A stretch of 64,000 bases of DNA, from positions 15,006,213 to 15,070,212 of the forward strand of contig NC_049997.1 of assembly GCF_000003815.2 (NCBI RefSeq). Direction: 5' to 3'. Of the stretch, positions 1 to 10,456 are shown in pieces (the first letter of the stretch is position 1; each line of letters begins with the position of its first letter). This DNA comes from Branchiostoma floridae. Lineage: Eukaryota; Chordata; Leptocardii; Amphioxiformes; Branchiostomatidae. A program made the position numbers and the translations under genes. The notes beneath the pieces were generated by a model. That model had not been told where the DNA came from, ran no database searches, and saw only the letters and a list, made by a program, of their open reading frames with translations.

Positions 1-1844
1 CCAGTGTTACCATTCCTACAGCAGTTGCCCCCCTCCCCACAGCAGCTGCCCCCCTCCCCACAGCACCCCTTGCACAGCGTGTACGAGCAGACGGCTATGG
101 TGGTGATGGACAGACCCAGCTCAACCAGCGCAAACAGCAAGTTCGCAGCGTCGATGGTGAAACGGGCGATCTGTCACAGAACATGACGAATCATTGATAA
201 GTCTATGAAGGTTAGACATCCAGGTGACGTTGAAGAAGAATGATGGATGGCACTCATAATATCCGGAGGTAAATCTCCGTTTTTATCCATTTGTAAAGAT
301 TGAATTGTATTTAAATATGACGGATCATTGTTGTTGGTACTTTTGAAACTTTTTCTACGTTACTTACTGAACACTTACTGAACTATGATGTTCAAGTTCT
401 GGTTATTTTTCATTATGGAAAAGACGGGAGCTCACGTTTACGTGATTCCGGAAAAGCAATGATCTAACGCCACCGCCCCTGAGGTGTTGCCAAAATGAGC
501 AAACTAAGAAGGAGAATTGAGAACTACGAAATATTACATCATTATAAAACAATACATGTGTACTGACACAGTGTTGCGATATAGTAGTATAAATATACTT
601 ACATCCAAGTTAGTGCACTCATTCTCGCTGTTGTTCCAGTCATAATAACACCCTACAGGACCTGACCAGGTGTTCCAGTGCTCGCCTGCAATGGCGATGG
701 AAGCCGATGCGATCCCACAAAATGTCAGAATCAAACTCAAACAGGACATCACAAGAAATCCGATGATCTGGAAGCACGGCAAAGAAAAAAGGATTAACAT
801 TCGACCTTTTTCACAATTTATGTTCGCTACAATGTTAGGGACACATGTTGAGAATTAAAAAAGTATGAGGTTTTAAGATTTAAAAAAATTGTAGAAATAT
901 TACTAACTTTATTACAGATCACAAACTATTAAAAGTAGGGAAACAATATATTTCATACCCTGAATTGTTATATTTTGTTACAAAGTTTTAACAAGTACAT
1001 TAATATACCACAAACACATTGATGAGGCAAGGAAATATACAAGACATGTTTGATATCAGGGTGACTGTTGACAATTCCTTCTTGCTCCTAAATAACGACA
1101 TACTGACTCACCAGGCATTTGGTGTTCCTGTGGCTTGATACGACTCCCAGAATGCCTGTCACCAGGTACTGTAGAGACCAACAACCGAGTCACTATTTTG
1201 GTTGTGTGAAAAACGGCTCCGCCCCTTTGGCGTCAGCAATTACACTTGTTCACCAGTGATACGATGTCTCTCTCTTTGTGAATTTGAACTACGCATAGAC
1301 GAAGCATTCACTTATATCACAATCTTCCATTGAGATTATAAACAACATCTGCCTTTGTTGTTCACAATGCGTCGCGAAGCTTTATCATCTATGTTGAAAT
1401 GATAATGATAACTATCTATGATTATCAAACGATAACCGCTCGTTATTTTTCCTTGAACAATGTTGCATTTGTAGCTTTGGTCCACTCCTCACTCACAACA
1501 CTGGGAATGGAAGCATACAGGGTCCGTACAAGACTCGGTACCATGCTTATTGATCATGAGAACTATATCGAGATTCGGAAGATGATAATCATCACTTTTA
1601 AAACACTATCTTTTTCATGTTAACCGTAGGCAATGATTGTCTTGGATAAAATGTACCATACCATTAGTCCAGTCCAGACTGGCGTCCCAGCAAAGTACAC
1701 GTCTGTTTGCACGACGATTCCGATGATTCCGAAGGTCAGCAACAAACTGGCGAACAAAATCTGGGCCCCTCCGAGGCCCCTGGCGCCGCCTACAACGTAC
1801 TTCTTCTGTTGGGGACGGGCCCCGCGCTGGTTTGCGGACTCCAT
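1..1844 (-). CDS. MS4A/CD20-like four-pass membrane protein, copy A (3' end outside window)
   Basis: Four coding exons are visible on the minus strand: 1662-1844, 1112-1168, 603-767 and 1-170, where the last is cut by the window edge. All have GT-AG junctions in phase 0. Exon 1 opens with MESANQRGARPQQKKYVVGG and then the first membrane segment; exon 2 (YLVTGILGVVSSHR) starts the second, exon 3 carries the third followed by a Cys-containing extracellular loop (CYYDW...NECTNLD), and exon 4 the fourth, followed by a Gly/Cys-rich tail (repeats of CCGEGG). This four-segment plan with short N-terminus and a variable third loop is that of the CD20-like (MS4A) family, which act in plasma or endosomal membranes as oligomeric signalling modulators; the specific role here is unknown. 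The start is the ATG shared with copy B, lying about 35 bases after a 3' splice site, so a 5'UTR intron is expected. Family call is by topology and motif resemblance only. Confidence 0.72.
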
Positions 1845-3047
1845 GGTGCTCTGATAATATTCTCGGATGTGCCAACTGCATAGAAAATTATTGACTTTAT
1901 TCACAAACTACTTAATCTACCTGATTCTAATGGAGTTTTATATCACATTATATCAAGGTATACGTACGCCGTGTCGCGTTACATACCTTATTTGAGCCCA
2001 TGACTTTAAAAATGACCACAATACTTTGTTGGGAATTAAAAATGATTCTTGAATATCTTTGCTATGATTTCATCATAGGTCATTCCTTCTGAAATTAAGA
2101 CCCTAAGATGACCCTAAGATAACAAAGGAGCGTAGACAGAAGCATAAGAGACTAAAAAAATATGACAGCTTTTCAAGAATCCCAGCATGAAAGAAAACAA
2201 AGAAGAAAAAGAATCCAGGCGACATTAAAAGCGGACGAAAAGGAAAAATTACCAATCCCCGCACAAAGAAGTAAAGTTAGCAACCCTCTCTAGAGGTACG
2301 CAAAGGAAAAAATTCCATTTACCATCCAATGTCACAACTACCGACTATCAACTGGACGTTGGACGATGTTGCACTGATAAATCCGTACTCCTCTATCGTG
2401 TTGTATTTGGTTACTTGTACAAAAGTCCCTCAAAATATTCTCAGTCTTCGGATAAAAAATATGCTGATAGCAGTGAAAGGTTGGGAAGTAATGGTTAATG
2501 GATAATCCTAATAAACATGCTACGATGTATTGTTTCGTCTGACCCGTTTGTTAATAGTTAATTAATAGTTGGATCACCAAACACACGTCTGTAACAAAAA
2601 ATACCACTGTGGCGTTTTGGTTCATTGTATCAGACGACTTTTCTGTCAGTCGTTGAGTTGGCTGAAACAATGAACAAAGCACGGAATATCATTACTATCA
2701 GTAGATAGTCAAAGATACACGCATTCCTCCGCTAGCGCTACAGTAAAATCTCACTTGAGTATACCCCTTAACTATTTTTGGTCCACGTACATATTTCTTA
2801 TTCCAAACCAGGTAATAACGTTAGAGGCGAGAGTTGACACCTTTTGGTACGACGTAAACACATACAACTTGCAGTACAACTTCCCGTTAGCTTGATATTG
2901 TTTCAGATCTTCGCAGGACAAGCAGCGTTGAAACTTGGACCGAGTGATGCTTTCAACACTGTACCACTTGTTTAAAAACTCCATTCTTAGCAAAGGCAAT
3001 TATTATTGTGATACTCATTGTCAATAATACTAAAAGAGCGGCCTTAC

Positions 3048-3130
3048 CTGACTTCCTTCGCTTTTAAGTTACTTGGCGATGTCTGTACCGTGACAGGTGT
3101 GTAATGTATACTACCTTACTTCCGGCCTCA
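3048..3130 (-). promoter_or_regulatory. Putative 5' noncoding exon and start region of copy A
   Basis: A minus-strand donor (CAG|gtaagg, exon side beginning at 3048) sits in sequence that is conserved with the matching place upstream of copy B (7949 onward). The conserved block continues to about 3170 and includes a shared stretch reading CCGGCCTCATCACAAAGT on the plus strand. It is best explained as a short untranslated first exon plus core promoter that was duplicated with the gene. The transcription start itself cannot be placed from sequence. Confidence 0.45.
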
Positions 3131-3896
3131 TCACAAAGTACAAAGGTGTGTTCCTACGCAGCAGATTTTTATAAGAAATAAGGATGGCACCATATGTCCG
3201 ACATTACCACAAGCACATAGTGGTGTATCATCAAACACAGCTTTATGTCATTGAAGGACTTGTCGGTTGTAAAGAATTGACTATTGACGCGTTCGCTATA
3301 AGAACTACTTTTGAGAGCACTGATACATTGACCTGATCAGGTTGGTCAGGTCGATATGAGTTTATTGACATGGGGTACATGTGACTTTTACGTACATGTA
3401 CGCACCCACACCAAGTCAACATGTACCAACACGTCACGATGTGTACTAACTAACCTGGAAAATAGAGCCTGCACAGGCCTTGTCTCTGCCAGACTCCGGC
3501 CTGGCCGAATAGTAATAGGCCTTTGGTCACGTTAGGAATAAAAGTGTAGTAGAAGTTGGCCTAGGAGCCTAGGAGTGAACTGACCGGTCGGCGGATAGCA
3601 GGATAGACTACAAAAGACTGACTGAAATTCCATGGCAACTTATTTGTCCCTGTTTGGCCAAATTCTTCTCTTTTTTCATCCAGCTGACACGTCTGCTTGG
3701 AGATTCGCATAGGCCAGCTCCTCGGCAAAAGAGACATCAATGCCCAATTAAATTTTGCCTCGGCCCCCATGATGCAGGCCCCGTTTCGGTCTATCTTAGG
3801 GGGTTGGGTGGGTGGGGTAGCAAAATTGTATTGGGGGCGTGCATGTTAACCGTAGAGCCGACGAGCTTGGCTTCGAACGGTCTTGCTTCCAGGTTA

Positions 3897-4372
3897 CAGT
3901 CAAACCTGCCTATAGCGGCCACTGAAGGGACTGGAGAAATATGGCCACTATAGACAGGTGGCCACTACAGAGAAATGTTGATCATGAGCAAGCTACACAT
4001 GATTTCAGTTCCCACCAATCTTTCTCACCAAGTAACATTGTCTCGATCGGTAAATTCACCGACAAAGACTTGCACTTTAATGCTCAAGGCATGCATACCT
4101 TCTGCTACCGCCAAAATGACCCTGTCAGGAACTCCAAATCCTCGCAAACTACAATTTCAAACTCGGTGCAGGATGACATAAGGCTGCAGTATGGTTGCAA
4201 TAGGCAGAGTTTCTGTATCAACGGGACCGGAAATCGTGTGGCCGTGGCCGCGTTGGACAGGTGGCCGCTAAGCCTATTTCTTAATCATTACGAATCCAAG
4301 GGACCGACAAAAAGTGGCCACTATGGCCAGGTGGCTGCTATGCAAAGGTGGCCGCTAATACAGGTTTGCCTG
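3897..4372. mobile_element. Tc1/mariner-type (pogo/Tigger-like) MITE, 476 bp
   Basis: The element has inverted ends CAGTCAAACCTG...CAGGTTTGCCTG and is flanked by TA on both sides, as expected for a Tc1/mariner-superfamily insertion. Sub-terminal copies of a GGCCACTATAG-like motif recur at both ends. A second, closely similar copy lies at 52189-52656. An open frame of about 145 codons crosses it, but the frame runs through the terminal repeats and is shared only with the other element copy, so it is not a gene. No transposase is encoded; it must have been moved in trans. Confidence 0.8.
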
Positions 4373-4813
4373 TATTAGCTAACAGCACCTATGTGCACAA
4401 TAAAGGTAAACAGGTGGGGACGAACACTTCACAGCCACTCACAGGTAAAGTCAAGGAGTCACATGAATGGGAAACGGAGGAGTGAACAAAGTTCAATAAC
4501 CTGTTCTTACAGCAACCTGTTTCAATAAAGGATTTAATCATCAAAATGACAGAATGTGAAAACTGTACAACGTATAGCCAGAAAATTCGCCGCAATTGTT
4601 CATGGCCTAAACATAAAAGATGAAGCTCATTCATCAAAGAGCACGTGTATGTTTTCATACATATGAAGGACTTCTTGACTACGTATGAACTATCATTTAC
4701 TTCTCGTTTAGTTTACAATACATCCCAAATTCTATATTCTTTTTTACAGAAAATCTTTTTTTCCTTGATAAGTGCATGCAGGAGCACTCTACATCTGCTT
4801 GGAGATGAATGAC

Positions 4814-7488
4814 CTAAGCCTGGTTGTACCCCGGTGGAGGGCTGACGTAACCAGGTTGCGCATGCGCGTCTGGGGTGGCACCCTGCTGCTGTGGAGGCTC
4901 GTTCTTCTGTTGCTGCTGCTGTTGCGCATGCGCCAGAGTCATAGCCTGGTCCCCTGTACCTGCAACCATTCCTGAAGTAAACATAGTGTCTCTATTAGCT
5001 GAGACTGAAAAGAGCTAGGTTTTAGATTATATGGATATCTATGCATCTATGCATGTATTGGTTGTACACAAGATGAAAGTTTCGAAAGTCATTCAAAAAA
5101 GCAAATTGCTGTTTAACGAAAACTGCATCATTTCAAGGAATATGGCAAATTTAACTATGTCTATTATATACCTGCATGCAGGAATAACAGTTCTATTTTG
5201 TTGTATTCTACTTATATACTATTATATATTATATTCCATGTGTATTCTATTCTCATTACTTAACAGGACCATCATTGCCTAAGCTATAAATGGACCAAAG
5301 AGTGTATCTGATTAACAAAGGTAGCTATCTCTATCATTCACACCAAATTGCCATGTTAGATCCGTGTAGATACATCCCTTACCTTGCTGCACATCTCCGT
5401 GTTGAGGAGGTATGGGGCTACTGATGACGTAGGACGGCGCGTTCGCAGTGTGCGCTGGAGCGTAGTTGATGTTTGCAAGGCTGTGCAGCGGAACCAGCCG
5501 TCCGCCTGGTGCGACCTCGTGCATGGTCTGGTGAAACGTTATTTACAAGATTGTCAGTCATAAGAATAAATAAAGAGAGAAACGGTCAATTCAAATTATG
5601 TTAAGAACACAAAAGAATGAAACTCTATGGTATGACTTTGTGTAGAACCGGGAGAATCACTTACCTGGTAGGAATTCCCTGTGTTGCCATTCACACAACA
5701 GCTGCCCCCCTCCCCACAGCACCTGCTGCCCCCCTCCCCACAGCATCCGTTAGACAGTGTGTACGAGCAGACTGCAATGGTGGCGATGGACAGACCCAGC
5801 TCAACCAGCGCAAACAGGAGGTTCGCCGCGTCAATCGTGTAACGGGCGATCTGCGAAAAATAATACGACGAACTAAATATAACGGACGACTTTCAAAGTC
5901 TTTCTAGATTCATGATTATGACTGACAATTACCAGACCTTTAGGTTCAAGTCTATTACCAATTACATGTTATTCCGTATACGAATCTTGTTTTTTCCATC
6001 ATCTTCGCATAATTGCTCCACCCCAGAGGTGTTGCAAAAAAATTTTGACTTGAACTTAGAATTATGGAATATGGCATAATTATGGAATATGGCATAATTA
6101 TGGAATATGTCATAATTGTAAGGCACAGTCTACCTGGCTCCACTCTAGAGATGTTGCCAAAATGACCAAAAACGAAAGGGAGACTTGAACTGAGAATCAT
6201 GGAATATGGCATCTGTCTACTTGGGAGTCTCTTATCCCAGTGACACAATATGGGAAAGTACAGAGGCACCCACGTCCAGGCCTGAGCAGTGCCAGTGACA
6301 CTCCCCGGGTCCAGGAAAGTAGTTCCAGTGCTCTCCATCTACGGCGTAGGCGGCTGTTGCGATCCCACAAATCGTCATCAGCACACTCAAGCACGACATG
6401 GTAAGAAGGCCGATGAGCTATTTTTAAAGACAAAGAGAAAGTGTTGAGATGCCAACTTTATTACTCAAGGTTTCTTATCATGCGTATCACTCATCTTGGG
6501 GAAGGAAAAACGAATGAAATGATGTCAGGTGTTGAATCTCCGTGTTAAATTCGCTGCTGGAATCGGCTACACAAAGAGCTACTGAAAGGACTACTGTCTT
6601 CAGTTCAGATGAACGAAGAGATAGTAATATTATGTTTTTACTAAATACTTCAGTCTTTGTATGTCATCCGCCTGTAATTTGCACATGTCACTCCGTTGTG
6701 TCCATGGATTATGTTTGTCTATATGTCCTTATATGTTATATATAATATATATGTTATATTGAAGTTTTTTGAACTGTCCTAATATGTTGTGTAACAAATT
6801 CAAACAAAACGTTTTCAGATGCAAGCAAACCTGAATCTGAGAGACCAATTCGGAATAATGTACTTTTTGATACATCGAGTACAGGGAAAGTTTGACGATT
6901 TCTCTTTATTCAGAGAATAATTAAGTAACGACATAATGACTCACCACACATCTAGTGTTCCTGTGGCTTGATACCACCCCAAGAATGCCTGTCACCAGGT
7001 ACTGAAAAGGTAAAGAACCAAAATATCAGTTTCTGTGAAAACGGCTCCGCCCCTGAGGCGTCGCCAATTAAATTTGTTCACTATTGATACGAAGTCTCTC
7101 TCTCTTGCTATGCCTCACGCAGTAAAGAAACATGTACGTGTGTCATTTTTGAATTGGATTTTAGTAGTATCTGCTTTGTTTCTTTTACCTACAACGCATT
7201 AATTTTGATACTTACTGATTTTAATACACATGTATTTGCAGTTAAAAAAAGAAGTATTTTTTTACAAATGTTAACCAGTGACGTTTAGCTCAAAGTGTGT
7301 CCTACCACTAGTCCAGTCCAGATAGGAACCCCGGCAAAGTACGCTAGTGTTTGTAAAACCATTCCGATGATTCCGAAGGTCATCAACAGACCAGCGAAGA
7401 AGATCTGGGCCCCTCCGAGGCCCCTGGCGCTGCCTACAACGTACTTCTTCTGCTGGGGACGGGACCCGGACTGGTTGGTTGACTCCAT
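4814..7488 (-). CDS. MS4A/CD20-like four-pass membrane protein, copy B (complete, about 290 aa)
   Basis: Six coding exons on the minus strand: 7306-7488, 6945-7001, 6274-6417, 5665-5850, 5383-5527 and 4814-4971. The first four are phase 0 and match copy A exon for exon; exons 5 and 6 join through a split Gly codon. Four hydrophobic segments fall one per exon in exons 1-4. The loop after segment 3 is seven residues shorter than in copy A, and its donor (GAC|gtgggt) is weaker, so that boundary is the least certain. After segment 4 come two Cys/Gly repeats, then a cytoplasmic tail of about 100 residues with a Gln run and a terminal SPPPGYNQA, which contains a PPxY motif of the type bound by WW domains of NEDD4-like ubiquitin ligases. 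Family assignment rests on topology and on the WTG...YLVTGILG region; function is not known. A 3' splice site about 30 bases upstream of the ATG implies a 5'UTR intron. Confidence 0.78.
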
Positions 7489-7948
7489 AGTGGTTTAGGG
7501 ACACTCTTGGCTATTCAAACTGCGAAAAAATAATTAGTTTTATCAAAAGCATACTATAATCTACAGACATCATCATTTGTACGAAGGCTGGGATATTTTA
7601 AATCCTATTAGGTTCGCAAATATAGGCATTCTCCCGCTACCATAGCACCGCATTGGTCTCCGTGTACATTTCTCATTCTATTCTCCAGTAGTGTAATGCC
7701 ATGGCTTTACCGTGAAATAATGGCACCCCTTTCTGGTCTAACGTAAACATATACAAAGAACGTACAACTTGTACCTCCGCAAGGTTGACACCAGTTATGC
7801 GTGCATCTTGAACGTTCGTAGCTCCAAAATTAGTGACTGAAATTGACATCAGTGATGCTCTATCAATTCTTCGAAGACTTAAATCAAGACACTGTAGGTT
7901 CTATTTGTGATATCCGTGGTCAAAAATGGATATAAAGAGCGTCCATAC

Positions 7949-8050
7949 CTGGCTTCCTCCCCTTAAGGTGTTTTGCGATGTCTGTAACAGGTACGTGATA
8001 TGTACAGTTCTACCTTACCTCCGGCCTCATCACAAAGTGCAAAGGTGTGT
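7949..8050 (-). promoter_or_regulatory. Putative 5' noncoding exon and start region of copy B
   Basis: The donor here (CCAG|gtatgg, exon side from 7949) lies in the duplicated counterpart of 3048-3130. The block containing CCGGCCTCATCACAAAGT is retained, making it the strongest noncoding similarity between the two copies. It is probably an untranslated first exon with its promoter. Confidence 0.45.
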
Positions 8051-8499
8051 TTCTACGCAACAGGTGTGATAACGTATTGCATATAGAATGCAGCGATGTC
8101 GCATATGGCCGACTTTACCGTACAGCGGCAAGCGCATAGATTTATGCCATTAAACACAACGAAGTTTGCACTGTATTGACTATTGACGCATTCGATATAG
8201 GGACTACTTTTTTCAGAGTACTGATACATTGACCCGATTACCGCAAGGTTCAACAGGTTGTTATGAGTTTATTGACCCGGAGTACGTGTGACTTGTATAA
8301 ACACGCCCACAAGAAGTCAACATGTGTGTGTTCTACATTTCTTTACAGTTTATGCGCGTCATACACGTATACAGGAGGGGCTTAAGACTTCCTGAAGTCA
8401 CAGATAACGTTACAGGGTTGCACGGATTTAATAAAATAAGGTGCCCAAGTCGGTTGGGTTCGTAAGTTCAAAGGCTAAAATGTAAAGGTAGTCCCATAG

Positions 8500-8745
8500 C
8501 CTTTTTGAAGCCGTGAAGGCAGTGAGTTGTTATCCACTGTGTCTAGGGCACGGTATTAGAAGGCGGAGCCCAACTCTCTCCTTTCACCGCCTTTCACCTC
8601 TCCAACCGAAGTCATGTACCTATTTTTACACCTGGGTGAAGTGAGGAAAGTCTTGTTAACTGCCTTTCCCAAGGACACAACGTATAGTCAAGTAAACTAG
8701 CAATCGAACCCTTGCCCTCTCAATCTCACATCCGTTTGTCCATCC
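8500..8745 (-). mobile_element. SINE-like repeat, tRNA-derived head, minus orientation
   Basis: Read on the minus strand the sequence has a box-B-like GGGTTCGATTGC followed by a conserved body containing TCCTTGGGAAAGGCA. The same body recurs in plus orientation at about 34204-34490. No open frame. Boundaries are approximate. Confidence 0.45.
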
Positions 8746-9848
8746 ACCGGTACTACATGAAGATAGCTTCAAATGTAACGTTTATTTACTATTTCTACAT
8801 GTTTACATTCATTCGAATTTCATTAAATACGGTCATATGATCAATAACGAAGAAGCATTTTCAAATAAAATTATGATTTAATCATCAAACCTAGTTATCA
8901 ATATCAAGAAATGTGCTTATTGATTATGTACAATGCACTGGAAGAAAGAAACAATGCCGTTTTTTTTAAACATTAAAGACACGGTCCATTTATCTAAAGA
9001 CTGTATTACATCACACTGCATACTCCTAGTTTTGTTTTTGGATATACATGTTCCGAAAGTGAACATTTGTGTACAAAACAACGTAAAGATAAGTCTCTAA
9101 ATGTGTGATACAGCTATGTTTACAAATACACTGCATGGTTACTTCTCGATGACAGTGTCCATTCATGCAGTTTTAAGCATCATATCCACATTCTCCTACA
9201 GCAGAGATGAATCTGTGTCGTAGAAACTCCATTATTCAGGAGTGTAACAACGTTGGTCCCTTTGCGTAGGAGAATGACATATCCACTAAATAAGTACTGT
9301 ACGTACAAAATATCATATAAATTATCATTCAAACTTCATTTAGTTAATGTAAACTCGTTTAGTTAATATAAACTCGTTATGAATAAGATTTGTCAAAAAC
9401 CTACAGTATGTTGATACTATATTGCTATATTGCTATATTGATTCTTACAAATAGTGATATTATCAATATCACAAGACTACAAATTGTAAAACATATCGTA
9501 ATTTTTTCTTGCTGAATCTATAGTATTCCCTTGCTGTTCAGTCAGGCCATTGAGTCATATAAAGAACAGCAAGTTTCCTTGTTTCAGTAGCAGGGTATAT
9601 TTTACAGGGAGGGGTTACTATCCCTTCACCTTAAACATGTTCGAGGCACAACCTCAAACACGGGACCGATATGTTTACATCCCTTCCGAAAGACAGATGT
9701 AGCCCCAACCGAGAGGCCCTGCCCAGGATTGAACCTGTGTATTCCAGTTACCAACTAATTAGAACCAACATGAGCTCAACTGTGAGGCTACTACAGGGAC
9801 ACCCCAGTGAATTCAATACAAAAAGAATATATAAGACCGATGCAATGG
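8746..9848. other. Gap without recognisable gene
   Basis: AT-rich DNA with short simple repeats (for example TATTGCTATATTGC near 9420) and no frame with coding character. Nothing supported. Confidence 0.6.
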
Positions 9849-10095
9849 CCGAGTGAGAAGGTCGTGAGTCAGATCCTCGGCCGAGTCATACCCGGAAAGA
9901 CTTTAAAAATGGTACATGCTGCTTTCTCTGCTTGGCACTCAGCATTCGAGAGAGAGTATGGAAGTTAAACGCACACCACTACCAGTATCCTGCTGTAGAG
10001 ATTGCACACAGTTGTGCGGCCCAGGACTACAGAAACGGAGGTGATGGGCGCCGCCCTATGCGCCATCGGGTGCGGGAAGGACTTTGACTTTGACA
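9849..10095 (+). mobile_element. SINE-like interspersed repeat
   Basis: The sequence begins with a tRNA-like segment (GTGAGTCAGATCCTCGGCCG), has a GC-rich body and ends in the short repeats GACTTTGACTTTGAC, which resembles a SINE tail. It abuts the 3' end of the TAZ-finger ORF. The class is an inference from layout. Confidence 0.4.
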
Positions 10096-10126
10096 GAAGG
10101 AATCCCCCAGTCTTTTCTTTTGCCCT

Positions 10127-10456
10127 TTAGTCAATATTATCAATGATGCGAGCCATGTTTTCGCGGATGTACTGAACAGTAAACAAACATGGCCCCGGTG
10201 TAAGTACAGGTGTGTCCTTCATGAGCGCGAGTAGTTGTCCACAGAACGGAATGTCGCAATCGTAGCGAGGACTCAGATGCTTGGTGCTGTGCTGACACAC
10301 CAATCTCGTAACTTCCTTGCACTCCTTACACAGTTTTTTGCGGCATCTGCTGATGTGCAGTAGACGGTAGAGGGCGCTTTCGTCGTCTCCAAGGTACAGA
10401 TCCAAACTGTTGATGGTCTCAGTCTCAAGCTGGGCAGCCAACAGTGCCTCTTGCAT
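10127..10456 (-). CDS. TAZ-type zinc finger small protein or terminal exon (109 aa)
   Basis: A 109-codon frame has two zinc-ligand clusters: LLHISRCRKKLCKEC, with spacing H-x3-C-x4-C-x2-C, and CQHSTKHLSPRYDCDIPFC, which matches the last HCCC cluster of CBP/p300 TAZ domains except that the second ligand is His rather than Cys. TAZ domains bind acidic activation domains of transcription factors. An acceptor-like sequence (ttttactatag) ends exactly at the ATG on the minus strand, so this is either the terminal coding exon of a longer minus-strand gene or an ORF with a 5'UTR intron. I found no convincing upstream coding exon before 15290. It could also be a relic of a larger TAZ gene. Only about half a canonical TAZ domain is present. 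Confidence 0.5.
   Translation of the reverse strand: MQEALLAAQLETETINSLDLYLGDDESALYRLLHISRCRKKLCKECKEVTRLVCQHSTKHLSPRYDCDIPFCGQLLALMKDTPVLTPGPCLFTVQYIRENMARIIDNID

Larger units (their letters stand above)
4814..8330. repeat. Segmental duplication, right copy (partner about 1-3430)
   Basis: The two MS4A-like genes are embedded in a longer direct duplication. Similarity includes exons, the noncoding first exon and upstream DNA out to a shared block near 3360-3390 and 8255-8300 (both read GAGTTTATTGAC on the plus strand). Intron sequence is less conserved, with only patches shared, which suggests an old rather than recent duplication. Confidence 0.7.

Noticed and set aside
3941-4378. 145-codon plus-strand frame, with a similar one at 52354-52653
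   Set aside because: Both lie inside copies of the same MITE and read through its terminal inverted repeats; no transposase or other motif is present.
5955-6433. Two long minus-strand frames over exon 3 of the second CD20-like gene
   Set aside because: They are out of frame with the exon; the correct frame gives LIGLLTMSCLSVLMTICG with consensus splice sites and matches copy A.
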